From: Acidobacteriota bacterium
Lineage (GTDB): Bacteria > Acidobacteriota > Terriglobia > UBA7540
Direction: 5' to 3'
Length of the DNA: 6,116 nucleotides
Assembly (NCBI GenBank): GCA_021789565.1
Contig: JAJYJL010000557.1
Location: 1-6,116 of the forward strand
The position numbers were made by a program, and so were the translations under genes. The notes beneath the pieces were generated by a model that was not told where the DNA came from, did no database searches, and saw only the letters and a program-made list of their open reading frames with translations. This document shows positions 1 through 5,520 of the stretch, piece by piece (the stretch's first letter is position 1; every line of letters starts with the position of its first letter).

Positions 1-93
1 AAGACTCGGATTGAACTTTACCTCAGAGAAGTCAATGAGACGCCAGCGGTCTTCCGCTGGAAATACAAGCTGGAGACACTGTCGGTAGTGTAG
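1..93 (+). CDS. Possible 3' end of a gene cut by the window edge
   Basis: Reading from base 1, frame 1 is open for 30 codons and ends with TAG at 91-93. The peptide has the segment LYLREVNETPAVFRWKYK, a charged and aromatic mix that looks like the end of a folded domain. Frame 2 is also open over nearly the same stretch, so the frame choice is a judgement on peptide character alone. I do not recognise the family. A 7-bp hairpin (43-60) lies inside it. No start is visible because the gene would begin upstream of the window. The following ~150 bases up to 247 hold no gene or clear signal that I can support. Confidence 0.35.
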   Translation, partial: KTRIELYLREVNETPAVFRWKYKLETLSVV

Positions 94-247
94 TTATTGA
101 TACATTATTTCGGAATCACTATACTAGAGAGGCCCAACAAAATCGGCGCCCCCCAAAACCTCGCCACAGTCGGCCTGGACCTCGGCGCACCGTCGAGCCA
201 AAACCGACGTTGATGCTTCTTCCTGGCTCCCCATTTCCGGCCCGACC

Positions 248-541
248 TCATTTCGTGACGGTCGCCGCCGCCGTGAACTCAATTTCCGCCTGGAGCCGAT
301 CCTGGCACTCCCGGCAGAACAGAACATGCTCTTCAACCCGCTCGGCCCGGAACCTGGAGAGCCGCCCGAGGGCGTATTCTTCCAGGGACGAATCAGGCAG
401 GTGGCGCACGGAACCACAATAGCCGATTTCGTTTGCGGAACCGGGAGCGCCGGGTAGGGTTTGCCCTGGCTCCAGGATGGCCCACGGCGGCGCATACAAG
501 CCGCCAGAGCCGTTTTCACTCCCCTGGTTGACTTTCGGCAT
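248..541 (-). CDS. Small zf-HC2 (anti-sigma-type zinc finger) protein
   Basis: The 97-residue product has, near its C-terminus, the pattern HLPDSSLEEYALGRL followed by VEEHVLFCRECQDRL. This gives the H-x3-C-x2-C zinc-binding signature (HVLFCREC) of the putative zinc-finger/anti-sigma zf-HC2 family, whose members bind ECF sigma factors or sit at the head of anti-sigma proteins. There is no transmembrane segment after the finger, and the protein stops about 12 residues beyond it, so it would be cytosolic. No ECF sigma gene is visible nearby. The start is uncertain. ATG at 541 leaves 23 bp after the upstream gene. ATG at 598 would overlap that gene by 34 bp, and a GTG at 409 would give just the finger; none has a clear Shine-Dalgarno. 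The N-terminal ~45 residues are low in recognisable features. The gene probably shares an operon with the HEPN-like gene upstream. Confidence 0.62.
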   Translation of the reverse strand: MPKVNQGSENGSGGLYAPPWAILEPGQTLPGAPGSANEIGYCGSVRHLPDSSLEEYALGRLSRFRAERVEEHVLFCRECQDRLQAEIEFTAAATVTK

Positions 542-564
542 ACCCCGGCGACACTGGCGCAATG

Positions 565-1155
565 CTACATTTCTCGGACTTTCGGCTGTATCGGACATCC
601 CGACGAGGCGACTGGCGAGGCGATTGATTCCGCCGAGTCGAATCCCACCATTGGTGTTTTCCGGGTGTCGAAGACTTTCGAGGGAGCGATCAGATTCTTG
701 TCGAACCGCTCCCACGCTTGTTTGACCAGCCGGTGGAGGGCGAATACACAAATCTTGACGGGTTCGCCGTTAGGTGCGAAATCAAAAGGCGCTCCTTCTT
801 CTCCGGTGAGGCACGCCCCAGGCGGAAGCGTCGCATTGTGGGCGAGACCGTTGCGATACCACCATTCCAGCCGCTTGATCTGATTCGTGGTGAGCGACAG
901 GCCAAAGCAGGGGTTGTTCAAAGCGTAAAACGGCTCTCCTTTCGGGACCTTGTTGCGGTTGTCCAGGCCCAAGTACCCTCCAAGAGCATCAACGACGCAA
1001 AAGAGCAGGAGAGTGGCCGCGTAGCCCAAACATCCGCCGTCGGCCTTCCTGAAACTCAAGCACAACTCCGAAGCTCCGATGTATTCGTCAATGGCTTCGA
1101 TTGACACGCTAGCGGGTTCTTGATGTATCGCCATATCGTCAATTTTCCGCCCCAT
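565..1155 (-). CDS. Hypothetical protein with HEPN-like RNGLAH motif
   Basis: A 196-residue protein of no named family. It has a helical N-terminal half (residues 20-62, including the hydrophobic run YAATLLLFCVVDALGGYLG) and a central segment FYALNNPCFGL followed by LEWWYRNGLAHNA. The RNGLAH motif (R101 to H106) matches the R-(N/D/H)-x3-H signature of HEPN domains, which in many proteins is the RNase active site. The rest of the molecule (residues 110-155) has a possible beta stretch, then a further helix (VFALHRLVKQAWERF). HEPN membership is inferred from one motif plus the helical context. No MNT nucleotidyltransferase antitoxin lies beside it; the downstream neighbour is the zf-HC2 gene. 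ATG at 1155 or an in-frame ATG at 1134 are both possible starts, with no strong ribosome binding site at either. It is transcribed divergently from the membrane protein gene at 1249. Confidence 0.65.
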   Translation of the reverse strand: MGRKIDDMAIHQEPASVSIEAIDEYIGASELCLSFRKADGGCLGYAATLLLFCVVDALGGYLGLDNRNKVPKGEPFYALNNPCFGLSLTTNQIKRLEWWYRNGLAHNATLPPGACLTGEEGAPFDFAPNGEPVKICVFALHRLVKQAWERFDKNLIAPSKVFDTRKTPMVGFDSAESIASPVASSGCPIQPKVREM

Positions 1156-1248
1156 ACGATGAACTCACAACCACACGGCTCCGATTGAAGCCGCCGAACC
1201 AAGGTGGTACTCTTCGATGTTCTCCGTCAAAGAGGAACTTGAGGTCAT

Positions 1249-1644
1249 ATGGTCAGCAAATTCAAGCTGTTGGGAATACTTCTTGCCATACCGCTTATTG
1301 GCTACCTAGCTCTGGGGTGGGTGGCCTCCAAGCAACAGGGGGAATGGCATCAGGCGCTTGCACAGACCATCAAGAACGTTCCCGCAGAACGGCTCAACAT
1401 CTATGATCTGAAAGTTGCGTGCAGCGATTCCACCCTCGCCCCTAAACTCGGTGAAATCTGCACGCCATTTTCAAATGTGGCGACTATCCGAACACTCGCC
1501 CTTTGGGTTGGCAGTGCCAGCCTTCTATTGCCGTTCCTCGTACTGCTGGCGGGTGCCGTCTGCAAGGCGAATCGAAATTGGCTGCTTCGCATCTTCGCTC
1601 CTGGCCTTTATATTTCCAGGCTCGTCCGGAGAATCTGTGGGTAA
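1249..1644 (+). CDS. Small two-segment membrane protein, possibly a truncated family member
   Basis: A 131-residue protein with a hydrophobic N-terminal segment (residues 5-25), an extracytoplasmic loop of about 57 residues containing C58 and C71 (a possible disulfide pair), and a second hydrophobic segment (83-105). A basic, amphipathic tail ends in RLVRRICG. The start ATG at 1249 is supported by GAGG at 1241-1244. The arrangement (helix, two-cysteine loop, helix, then a LLRIFAPGL stretch) recalls the N-terminal membrane part of some M48-like metallopeptidases, where more helices and the peptidase domain would follow. Here it stops after the second helix, so it may be either a free-standing small membrane protein or a 3'-truncated gene. 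It converges with the minus-strand gene ending at 1655, only 10 bp away, with no clear terminator between them. The family link is a recollection and is weak. Confidence 0.6.
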   Translation: MVSKFKLLGILLAIPLIGYLALGWVASKQQGEWHQALAQTIKNVPAERLNIYDLKVACSDSTLAPKLGEICTPFSNVATIRTLALWVGSASLLLPFLVLLAGAVCKANRNWLLRIFAPGLYISRLVRRICG

Positions 1645-1654
1645 ACTGGCTGGC

Positions 1655-2071
1655 TCAGCGCTGGGATTGAGTGAGGAAGCGGTGGAACTTCCGGCAGGTT
1701 GAGTCGAAGGTACGTTGCTCGTCTTCCCAGCCGTTGTGGATCAGCGGTCCGCCGTCCTCGTGGACGACATCGCGAACGAGTGTTTCGGCGGTTGCCTTTC
1801 TCAGAGAAGGGGTTTCGTTCACGTCGCGGATGATCTCTCCGCCGAGCAGCCACATATTGTCGACATGGTTTTGGATGGTTCTTTTGGAAAGCCCGGACTG
1901 GGCGAGGTGAAGGAGGAAGGGTATGAAGTACACCACCAGTTTGCGACCGACGGGAAGATCCTCTTCCTCACCCATCCAACGCTCTGGCCACTCGGAAAGA
2001 TCGCGGCAATCGCGGCAGTAGGGCAGTAGCACGGCGGGCGTCGGTGGGGGAGAATCGGGATTGGTCTTCAT
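1655..2071 (-). CDS. Conserved hypothetical protein
   Basis: A 138-residue soluble protein. After a proline-rich start and a YCRDC motif (C19, C22), it has a helical core, SGLSKRTIQNHVDNMWLLGG, followed by EIIRDVNETPSLRK and a C-terminal block GGPLIHNGWEDEQRTFDSTC ending in RKFHRFL. I recall this core from a widely scattered family of uncharacterised bacterial proteins. The S-x-x-T-x-x-x-H-x-D-N-x-W-L-L-G-G pattern resembles the N-terminal SAM-like helical segment of tyrosine recombinases, but no catalytic R-H-R-Y residues are present, so recombinase activity is not implied. ATG at 2071 is the natural start; its upstream GATAGCAAG is a poor Shine-Dalgarno. It lies back to back with the ISL3 transposase fragment (24 bp apart), so its original promoter may have been replaced or disturbed by the insertion. 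Its function is unknown. Confidence 0.65.
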   Translation of the reverse strand: MKTNPDSPPPTPAVLLPYCRDCRDLSEWPERWMGEEEDLPVGRKLVVYFIPFLLHLAQSGLSKRTIQNHVDNMWLLGGEIIRDVNETPSLRKATAETLVRDVVHEDGGPLIHNGWEDEQRTFDSTCRKFHRFLTQSQR

Positions 2072-2095
2072 CTTGCTATCGATCCAGTCTATTTC

Positions 2096-2416
2096 ATGCG
2101 CCTTCCCAGAATTCTAAACCACTGCCATCCCATTCCGGGATTTGTTTACGAGCGAGCCAGCTTCGCCGAAGACGCACAAACGATCCTCATCCCGGTGCGG
2201 CCGCGGAGGCGATCCGCGGCGATTTGCTCGGGCTGTCATCAACCCGCGCCTGGTTACGACCAGTCTCCCACGCCGCGACGGTTTGAGTTCATCGGCTTCT
2301 GGGGCCACCTGGTTTTTCTGGTCTATTGCATGCGACGGGTCAATTGCAAACAATGCGGGGTGGTGGTCGAAGAAGTGCCGTGGGGCATAACAAAGAGCTG
2401 GCGCAGGTTCGCCTGA
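2096..2416 (+). CDS. ISL3-family transposase, N-terminal fragment
   Basis: The first ~96 residues match the N-terminal zinc-binding region of ISL3-family transposases. There is an opening MRLPRILN, a basic VRPRRRS stretch, the zinc ligands C44-x2-C47 (CSGC) and C84-x2-C87 (CKQC), an RRFEFIGFWGH strand-like segment, and the characteristic CGVVVEEVPWG. Complete family members run to roughly 400 residues with a DDE catalytic domain. Here homology ends at VPWG near base 2385, and the remaining ten residues (ITKSWRRFA) are out-of-frame read-through into another insertion sequence. It therefore lacks the whole catalytic domain and cannot transpose. No inverted repeat of the left end can be identified in the 24 bp before the start, which directly abut the neighbouring minus-strand gene. 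Confidence 0.85.
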   Translation: MRLPRILNHCHPIPGFVYERASFAEDAQTILIPVRPRRRSAAICSGCHQPAPGYDQSPTPRRFEFIGFWGHLVFLVYCMRRVNCKQCGVVVEEVPWGITKSWRRFA

Positions 2417-2493
2417 AGCCGGATGCTTTTCACGGTGAGTGGAACTACGGAATCTTCCCCAAGCGGTCACATAGTGGAAACGTTATTTCCTAA
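2386..2493 (+). pseudogene. ISAzo13-family transposase, C-terminal remnant
   Basis: In the frame starting at 2386, one base off the ISL3 fragment, the translation HNKELAQVRLKPDAFHGEWN continues as YGIFPK and then about ten residues to a TAA stop at 2491-2493. The block (K-E-L-A, L-x-x-D-x-F-H-G-E-W-N-Y-x-I-x-P) is the conserved C-terminal end of ISAzo13-type ('Rhodopirellula transposase') DDE transposases. Only this last ~35-residue end is present; the catalytic domain is gone. The bases after the stop, to about 2504 (gacaccttag), probably include the right terminal repeat of that element, but with only one end I cannot confirm it. Family recognition is from memory of the conserved FHGEWNY block. 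Confidence 0.65.
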
Positions 2494-3367
2494 CGACACC
2501 TTAGGGCTTTCGGAAGTGAGCCTGGATCGCCCGGGCACCTGGAACCGGTTTGCGTACACTCATGCCGATCTCGTGAACTTCTACGACCCGGCGGGCCTGT
2601 GCGATCTACTGCCCGGTACCGCTCTTTGTTTTGACGTAACCGCCACAGCGGCCTCCGGCCCTTACGGCGGCCCTCCTGGTGGTGGGACGGTTCCTTATTG
2701 GTATCATCCAAAGCTGATGCCCCTTGGCCTTGGCCCGATCAGGATTTCTTACCCCGAGGTTACGGGCGGAGGTGATGATCCGGATGCCGCGACTCCCCTC
2801 AGCGACGCGGTCATGAGGGGCGAATGGTACGACGGGCCGGTGAAGGCAGACCAAAAGCTGGCGAACCCAGACTGCGCTGGCCTATTCGGTCTGACACGCG
2901 ATTTTGGGAACACTTCGCCCGACCCTCTCACCGTCCTGTCGGACATCTCGAACTCATACGAGTTCGGGCCTATTCCGCCTCCGGATGCAGACCATGTCAC
3001 CAGCGCGACAACCACCGGGGTGGGTTCAACCTCAATACCCATCGGCGATGGCGCGACGATGCAGGTCAACACCAGCGTCGTCATCAGGGTGAACAACACG
3101 TCCCAGAGCGCGGCTTTTGTCTCGGGAAACGTGAACGACTGGGCGACGACCATCTTGCACGAACTGGGCCATGCCCACTGGGACCTCTACGGCCAGGGGA
3201 CCTCCAAGATCGCTCCGGATGGCGGAGACACGGCCGCCAGCATGACGAATACCGACCTTGTAAAGGTGAATTGCAAACCATGGTGCTGCGGATTCTGGGC
3301 GTCGCGCAACTGGACCCGCCGTCTCCGCCGGAGGGACGAGAATGCCTCACGTAGTGACCAAACTTAA
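2423..3367 (+). CDS. 5'-truncated Rhs-family C-terminal region with HELGH metallopeptidase-like tip
   Basis: The 314-residue open frame begins inside the ISAzo13 remnant, so its first ~28 residues are junk in another frame of that element. Residues 31-59 (EVSLDRPGTWNRFAYTHADL then VNFYDPAGL) are the very end of an Rhs repeat-associated core domain, with its hallmark N-R-F/Y and D-P-x-G-L. What follows is a variable Rhs tip: a Gly/Pro-rich segment, a secreted-protein-like middle rich in T, S, N and D, and near the end ILHELGHAHWDLYG. That last block contains the HExxH zinc-metallopeptidase signature (H246, E247, H250). Rhs tips are typically polymorphic toxin or surface effector domains. The Rhs N-terminus, YD repeats and most of the core are missing, apparently removed by the insertion, so this is a relic. 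The ~30 residues after LVKVNC are Arg/Trp rich and may be non-native. No immunity gene follows. Confidence 0.7.
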   Translation: MLFTVSGTTESSPSGHIVETLFPNDTLGLSEVSLDRPGTWNRFAYTHADLVNFYDPAGLCDLLPGTALCFDVTATAASGPYGGPPGGGTVPYWYHPKLMPLGLGPIRISYPEVTGGGDDPDAATPLSDAVMRGEWYDGPVKADQKLANPDCAGLFGLTRDFGNTSPDPLTVLSDISNSYEFGPIPPPDADHVTSATTTGVGSTSIPIGDGATMQVNTSVVIRVNNTSQSAAFVSGNVNDWATTILHELGHAHWDLYGQGTSKIAPDGGDTAASMTNTDLVKVNCKPWCCGFWASRNWTRRLRRRDENASRSDQT

Positions 3368-3404
3368 AAACCGCCCACTTGTTTTCAGGGAGTTATAGGC
3401 GGGT
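3366..3404 (-). terminator. Weak candidate intrinsic terminator after the glycosyltransferase gene
   Basis: Read on the minus strand, CCGCC (3402-3398) can pair with GGCGG (3375-3371), and the second arm is followed directly by TTTTT (3370-3366). The stem is only 5 bp and the loop about 22 nt, so this is marginal. It lies 15 bp downstream of the glycosyltransferase stop codon, in the right place to end that operon before the oppositely oriented Rhs remnant. Confidence 0.3.
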
Positions 3405-3418
3405 ATGGCAAACATGCG

Positions 3419-4441
3419 CTAGCCGGCGAGCCGGCGGTAAATGTCCCACGTCTGTTCGACGGCTTTTTCCCAAGTGAAAAGGCGCGCCCGCGCCTGTCCC
3501 TTGCCGGCCAGTTCCCGCCGCAATTCTTCATTCCGAGCCAGATCGTTAAGCGCTTGAGCCAGGGCGCCGGTATCTTCCGGGTCCACCAGCAACGCCGCAT
3601 CGCCCGCCACTTCCGGCAGCGCCGAGCGGTTCGAGGTCACCGCTGGAACCCCCGCCGCCATGGCTTCGAGCAGCGGCATTCCGAAGCCCTCGTCGAGCGA
3701 TGGAAACGCGAAAATCATCGCCCGCCCGTACCAGCCGGCGAGTTCCTCGGGCGAGACGTAGCCGGGCGCCGAAATCCGCTGGCGCGCCGGGCTTCTGGCG
3801 ATGCGCTCGAAGATCGCGGCAGAGTCGTAGCCGGCGGAGCCCGCCAGCACCAGGTGCCAATCCGGGTCCATGCTTTCAAATGCCTCGACCAGCCGGGCGA
3901 TATTCTTGCGCTTCTGAATGGCCCCTACGTTCAGCACGATTCTTTCAGGTGAGACAGGCTTAAGCCTGTCCAGCCGCCGCGTCCCGTGGTGCACCACGCT
4001 CACCTTGTGCTCCGGCACTCCGAGCAACTCCACCACCTGCCGCTTTGTAAATGCCGAAACTGCGATAATGCGGTCCGCGCGCGCCGCGGCATCGCGCGCC
4101 AGCGCCGCGAAGCGCGCCCGAAATTCGGCAGTGGAATAATCGCCGGTGAGCACGAACAAGTCGTGGAAGGTGGCCACCGCGCGCCCCATCCGCAGTCGCG
4201 GCAGCCGCTGGTTCAGGCCGTGAAAAACCTGGCCCCGTCCCGCGCCGGCCAGCAATACTATCCGCGCATTTCCCGGCAGCTTCTCCCGCCACGCCCGCAA
4301 ATAGCGATGCGGCCGGTAAAACCACTCGAACCGCGCCTCGGGATGCGCCGCGGCCAGGCCGAACAGCATCTCGCGCGAATAGAGGCCCACTCCCGAGAGA
4401 TCTTCGCCGATGCTATAGGTTGCGTCCAGGCCGATCTTCAC
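3419..4441 (-). CDS. GT4-type (GT-B) glycosyltransferase
   Basis: A 340-residue protein of normal length for a GT-B, family-4 glycosyltransferase, which moves a sugar from a nucleotide-sugar donor to an acceptor glycan or lipid at the cytoplasmic face of the membrane. The N-terminal Rossmann half has the glycine loop DLSGVGLYSRE (14-24) and HDLF (93-96), then VSAFTK (128-133) and VVHHGT (149-154). The C-terminal half has the donor-binding LNVGAIQKRKN (170-180), APGYVSPEEL and the hallmark E-x7-E motif EGFGMPLLE (E251, E259), then LPEVAGDAALLVDP. I chose GTG at 4441 because it overlaps the upstream activator's TGA as GTGA and puts KIGLDATYS at the true family N-terminus. The longer reading to 4564 runs through the activator's HTH and is spurious. 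Translational coupling is likely. Donor and acceptor cannot be told; exopolysaccharide or O-antigen-like assembly is an inference. Confidence 0.9.
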   Translation of the reverse strand: MKIGLDATYSIGEDLSGVGLYSREMLFGLAAAHPEARFEWFYRPHRYLRAWREKLPGNARIVLLAGAGRGQVFHGLNQRLPRLRMGRAVATFHDLFVLTGDYSTAEFRARFAALARDAAARADRIIAVSAFTKRQVVELLGVPEHKVSVVHHGTRRLDRLKPVSPERIVLNVGAIQKRKNIARLVEAFESMDPDWHLVLAGSAGYDSAAIFERIARSPARQRISAPGYVSPEELAGWYGRAMIFAFPSLDEGFGMPLLEAMAAGVPAVTSNRSALPEVAGDAALLVDPEDTGALAQALNDLARNEELRRELAGKGQARARLFTWEKAVEQTWDIYRRLAG

Positions 4442-5454
4442 GCGATTCCGTATTGTTTCATCTTTCGGTATAGCGTGGTGCGGCCAATGCCCAGGAGGCG
4501 CGCGGCTTCCTGGCGCTCGCCTCGGGTGGAAGCCAGCGCCCGCTGGATGGCCTTGCGCTCGCATTCCGGCAGGGAGATGACCGGCAGTTCGGGCGACTTA
4601 TGAAAACAGATGTCGGGCAGCGACGACTCCTCGGTTTCGAGGTTTCGTAGCCTGTCCCCGAAATTGCTCAGCGCGGACGGCAGGTCGGCCATTTCGAGCG
4701 CGCCTTCCGAGTGCAGCGCCAGCATGCGCTCGATCGAGTGCTTCAGTTCGCGCACATTGCCCGGCCAGTTGTAAGAGAGCAGCGTCTCGCGCATTTCCGG
4801 GCTGAGCGCGAAGGGCGCTTCGCGCATGAAGTGATCGATGAGCAGGGGGATATCGCCTGGGCGCTCGCGCAGCGGCGGCACGTGGATGGTGAAGACGTTC
4901 AGCCGGTAGAACAGGTCCTCGCGAAAGCGCTTGGCCGCCACTTCGGCCTTGAGGTCGCGGTGCGTGGCGGCGATGATCCGCAAGTCCACTCGCCGCCATT
5001 CGAGCGAGCCGACCGCCCGGAATTCGCTCTCCTGGATCAGCCGCAGCAGCTTGACCTGCATTTCCAGCGGCAGGTCGCCGATCTCGTCGAAAAAGGCGGT
5101 GCCGCCATCGGCCACTTCGACCAGGCCCTTTTTATTCTCGGCCGCGCCGCTGAACGAGCCCTTCACGTGCCCGAACAGCTCGCTTTCCATGAGCGTGCCC
5201 ACCAGCGAGCCGCAATCGATGGGCACGAACCTGCCCGGCCCAGAGGGCGCCCCGTTGGCCGCGTGGATGGCGCGCGCCACCACCTCCTTGCCGGTGCCGG
5301 TTTCGCCCAGCAGCAGGACCGGCAGGCGGCTGCGCGCGGCCTTGGCGATGAGCCGGCGGACGTTCTCGATCTGCGGCGAATGGCCGATCAGGCTGCGTGA
5401 GCTTTGTAAAGTTTCTGAGCGGTTCTCGAACCGTAACTCCTTTATTTGCGCCAT
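4438..5454 (-). CDS. Sigma-54-dependent AAA+ activator with Fis-type HTH
   Basis: A 338-residue bacterial enhancer-binding protein that would remodel RNA polymerase-sigma54 by ATP hydrolysis. After about 22 N-terminal residues and the linker SLIGHSP, the AAA+ domain shows Walker A GETGTGKE (50-57) and the sigma-54 contact loop GSFSGA (99-104, canonical GAFTGA). Walker B is TAFFDEIG (119-126), followed by IIAATHRDL, the arginine-finger region [13 protein letters not shown] (176-188) and sensor [10 protein letters not shown] (230-237). The C-terminal Fis-type helix-turn-helix is [19 protein letters not shown] (315-333). There is no receiver, GAF or PAS domain, so it is a PspF-like stand-alone activator whose input must come from a partner protein or from its expression level. 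ATG at 5454 is fixed by a strong Shine-Dalgarno. A perfect 19-bp inverted repeat brackets this start. The stop overlaps the glycosyltransferase start, which makes that gene a likely co-regulated partner. Confidence 0.94.
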   Translation of the reverse strand: MAQIKELRFENRSETLQSSRSLIGHSPQIENVRRLIAKAARSRLPVLLLGETGTGKEVVARAIHAANGAPSGPGRFVPIDCGSLVGTLMESELFGHVKGSFSGAAENKKGLVEVADGGTAFFDEIGDLPLEMQVKLLRLIQESEFRAVGSLEWRRVDLRIIAATHRDLKAEVAAKRFREDLFYRLNVFTIHVPPLRERPGDIPLLIDHFMREAPFALSPEMRETLLSYNWPGNVRELKHSIERMLALHSEGALEMADLPSALSNFGDRLRNLETEESSLPDICFHKSPELPVISLPECERKAIQRALASTRGERQEAARLLGIGRTTLYRKMKQYGIA

Positions 5455-5485
5455 TTCTTCCTCAAAAACCGCTCAGAAACTTTAC
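5406..5485. repeat. Perfect 19-bp inverted repeat around the activator start codon
   Basis: GTAAAGTTTCTGAGCGGTT at 5406-5424 is repeated as its exact reverse complement at 5467-5485, with 42 bp between the arms. On the minus (coding) strand, one arm is in the 5' untranslated region and the other covers codons 11-17 of the activator gene; the spacer holds the ribosome binding site and the ATG. Arm centres are 61 bp apart, close to six helical turns. A smaller dyad, CGGTT-ctcg-AACCG, overlaps the inner edge of the coding arm (5420-5433). It could be a pair of protein-binding sites or an RNA stem-loop; the sequence alone does not decide. Confidence 0.9.
5457..5463 (-). promoter_or_regulatory. 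Strong ribosome binding site of the sigma-54 activator
   Basis: On the minus strand GAGGAAG precedes ATG at 5454 by two bases (four from the AGGA core). It is the best Shine-Dalgarno in the window and fixes the activator's start. It lies in the loop of the 19-bp inverted repeat. Confidence 0.7.
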
Positions 5486-5520
5486 GACGTGCCATGTCGT
5501 GCCCCAAGGCGCGGTCCGCC

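Noticed and set aside
124..519. 131-codon minus-strand open frame
   Set aside because: It overlaps the zf-HC2 gene in another frame and lacks any protein-like pattern.
1185..1213. TTGAAG and TACTCT with a 17-bp spacer as a sigma-70 promoter for the gene at 1249
   Set aside because: The -10 box matches only half of the consensus; a match of this quality is expected by chance.
2824..3354. Plus-strand open frame overlapping the Rhs tip in another frame
   Set aside because: It is an Arg-rich shadow; the Rhs frame carries the HELGH motif and the conserved core end.
4442..4564. N-terminal extension of the glycosyltransferase back to 4564
   Set aside because: It overlaps the activator's HTH coding region; the extension is Pro/Arg/His-rich shadow sequence, and the family N-terminus begins at GTG 4441.
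3986..4603. Plus-strand open frame opposite the glycosyltransferase and the end of the activator
   Set aside because: It is antisense to two recognisable genes and has no domain-like content.
4711..5400. Long plus-strand open frame opposite the sigma-54 activator
   Set aside because: It is the antisense of a gene with every motif of its family; the translation is an Arg/His/Gln-rich shadow typical of high-GC DNA.
5491..5505. GG-N10-GC element (GGGGCACGACATGGC, minus strand) as a sigma-54 promoter for the activator
   Set aside because: The GG and GC spacing is right, but the rest of the -24/-12 consensus does not match well; it is too weak to annotate.
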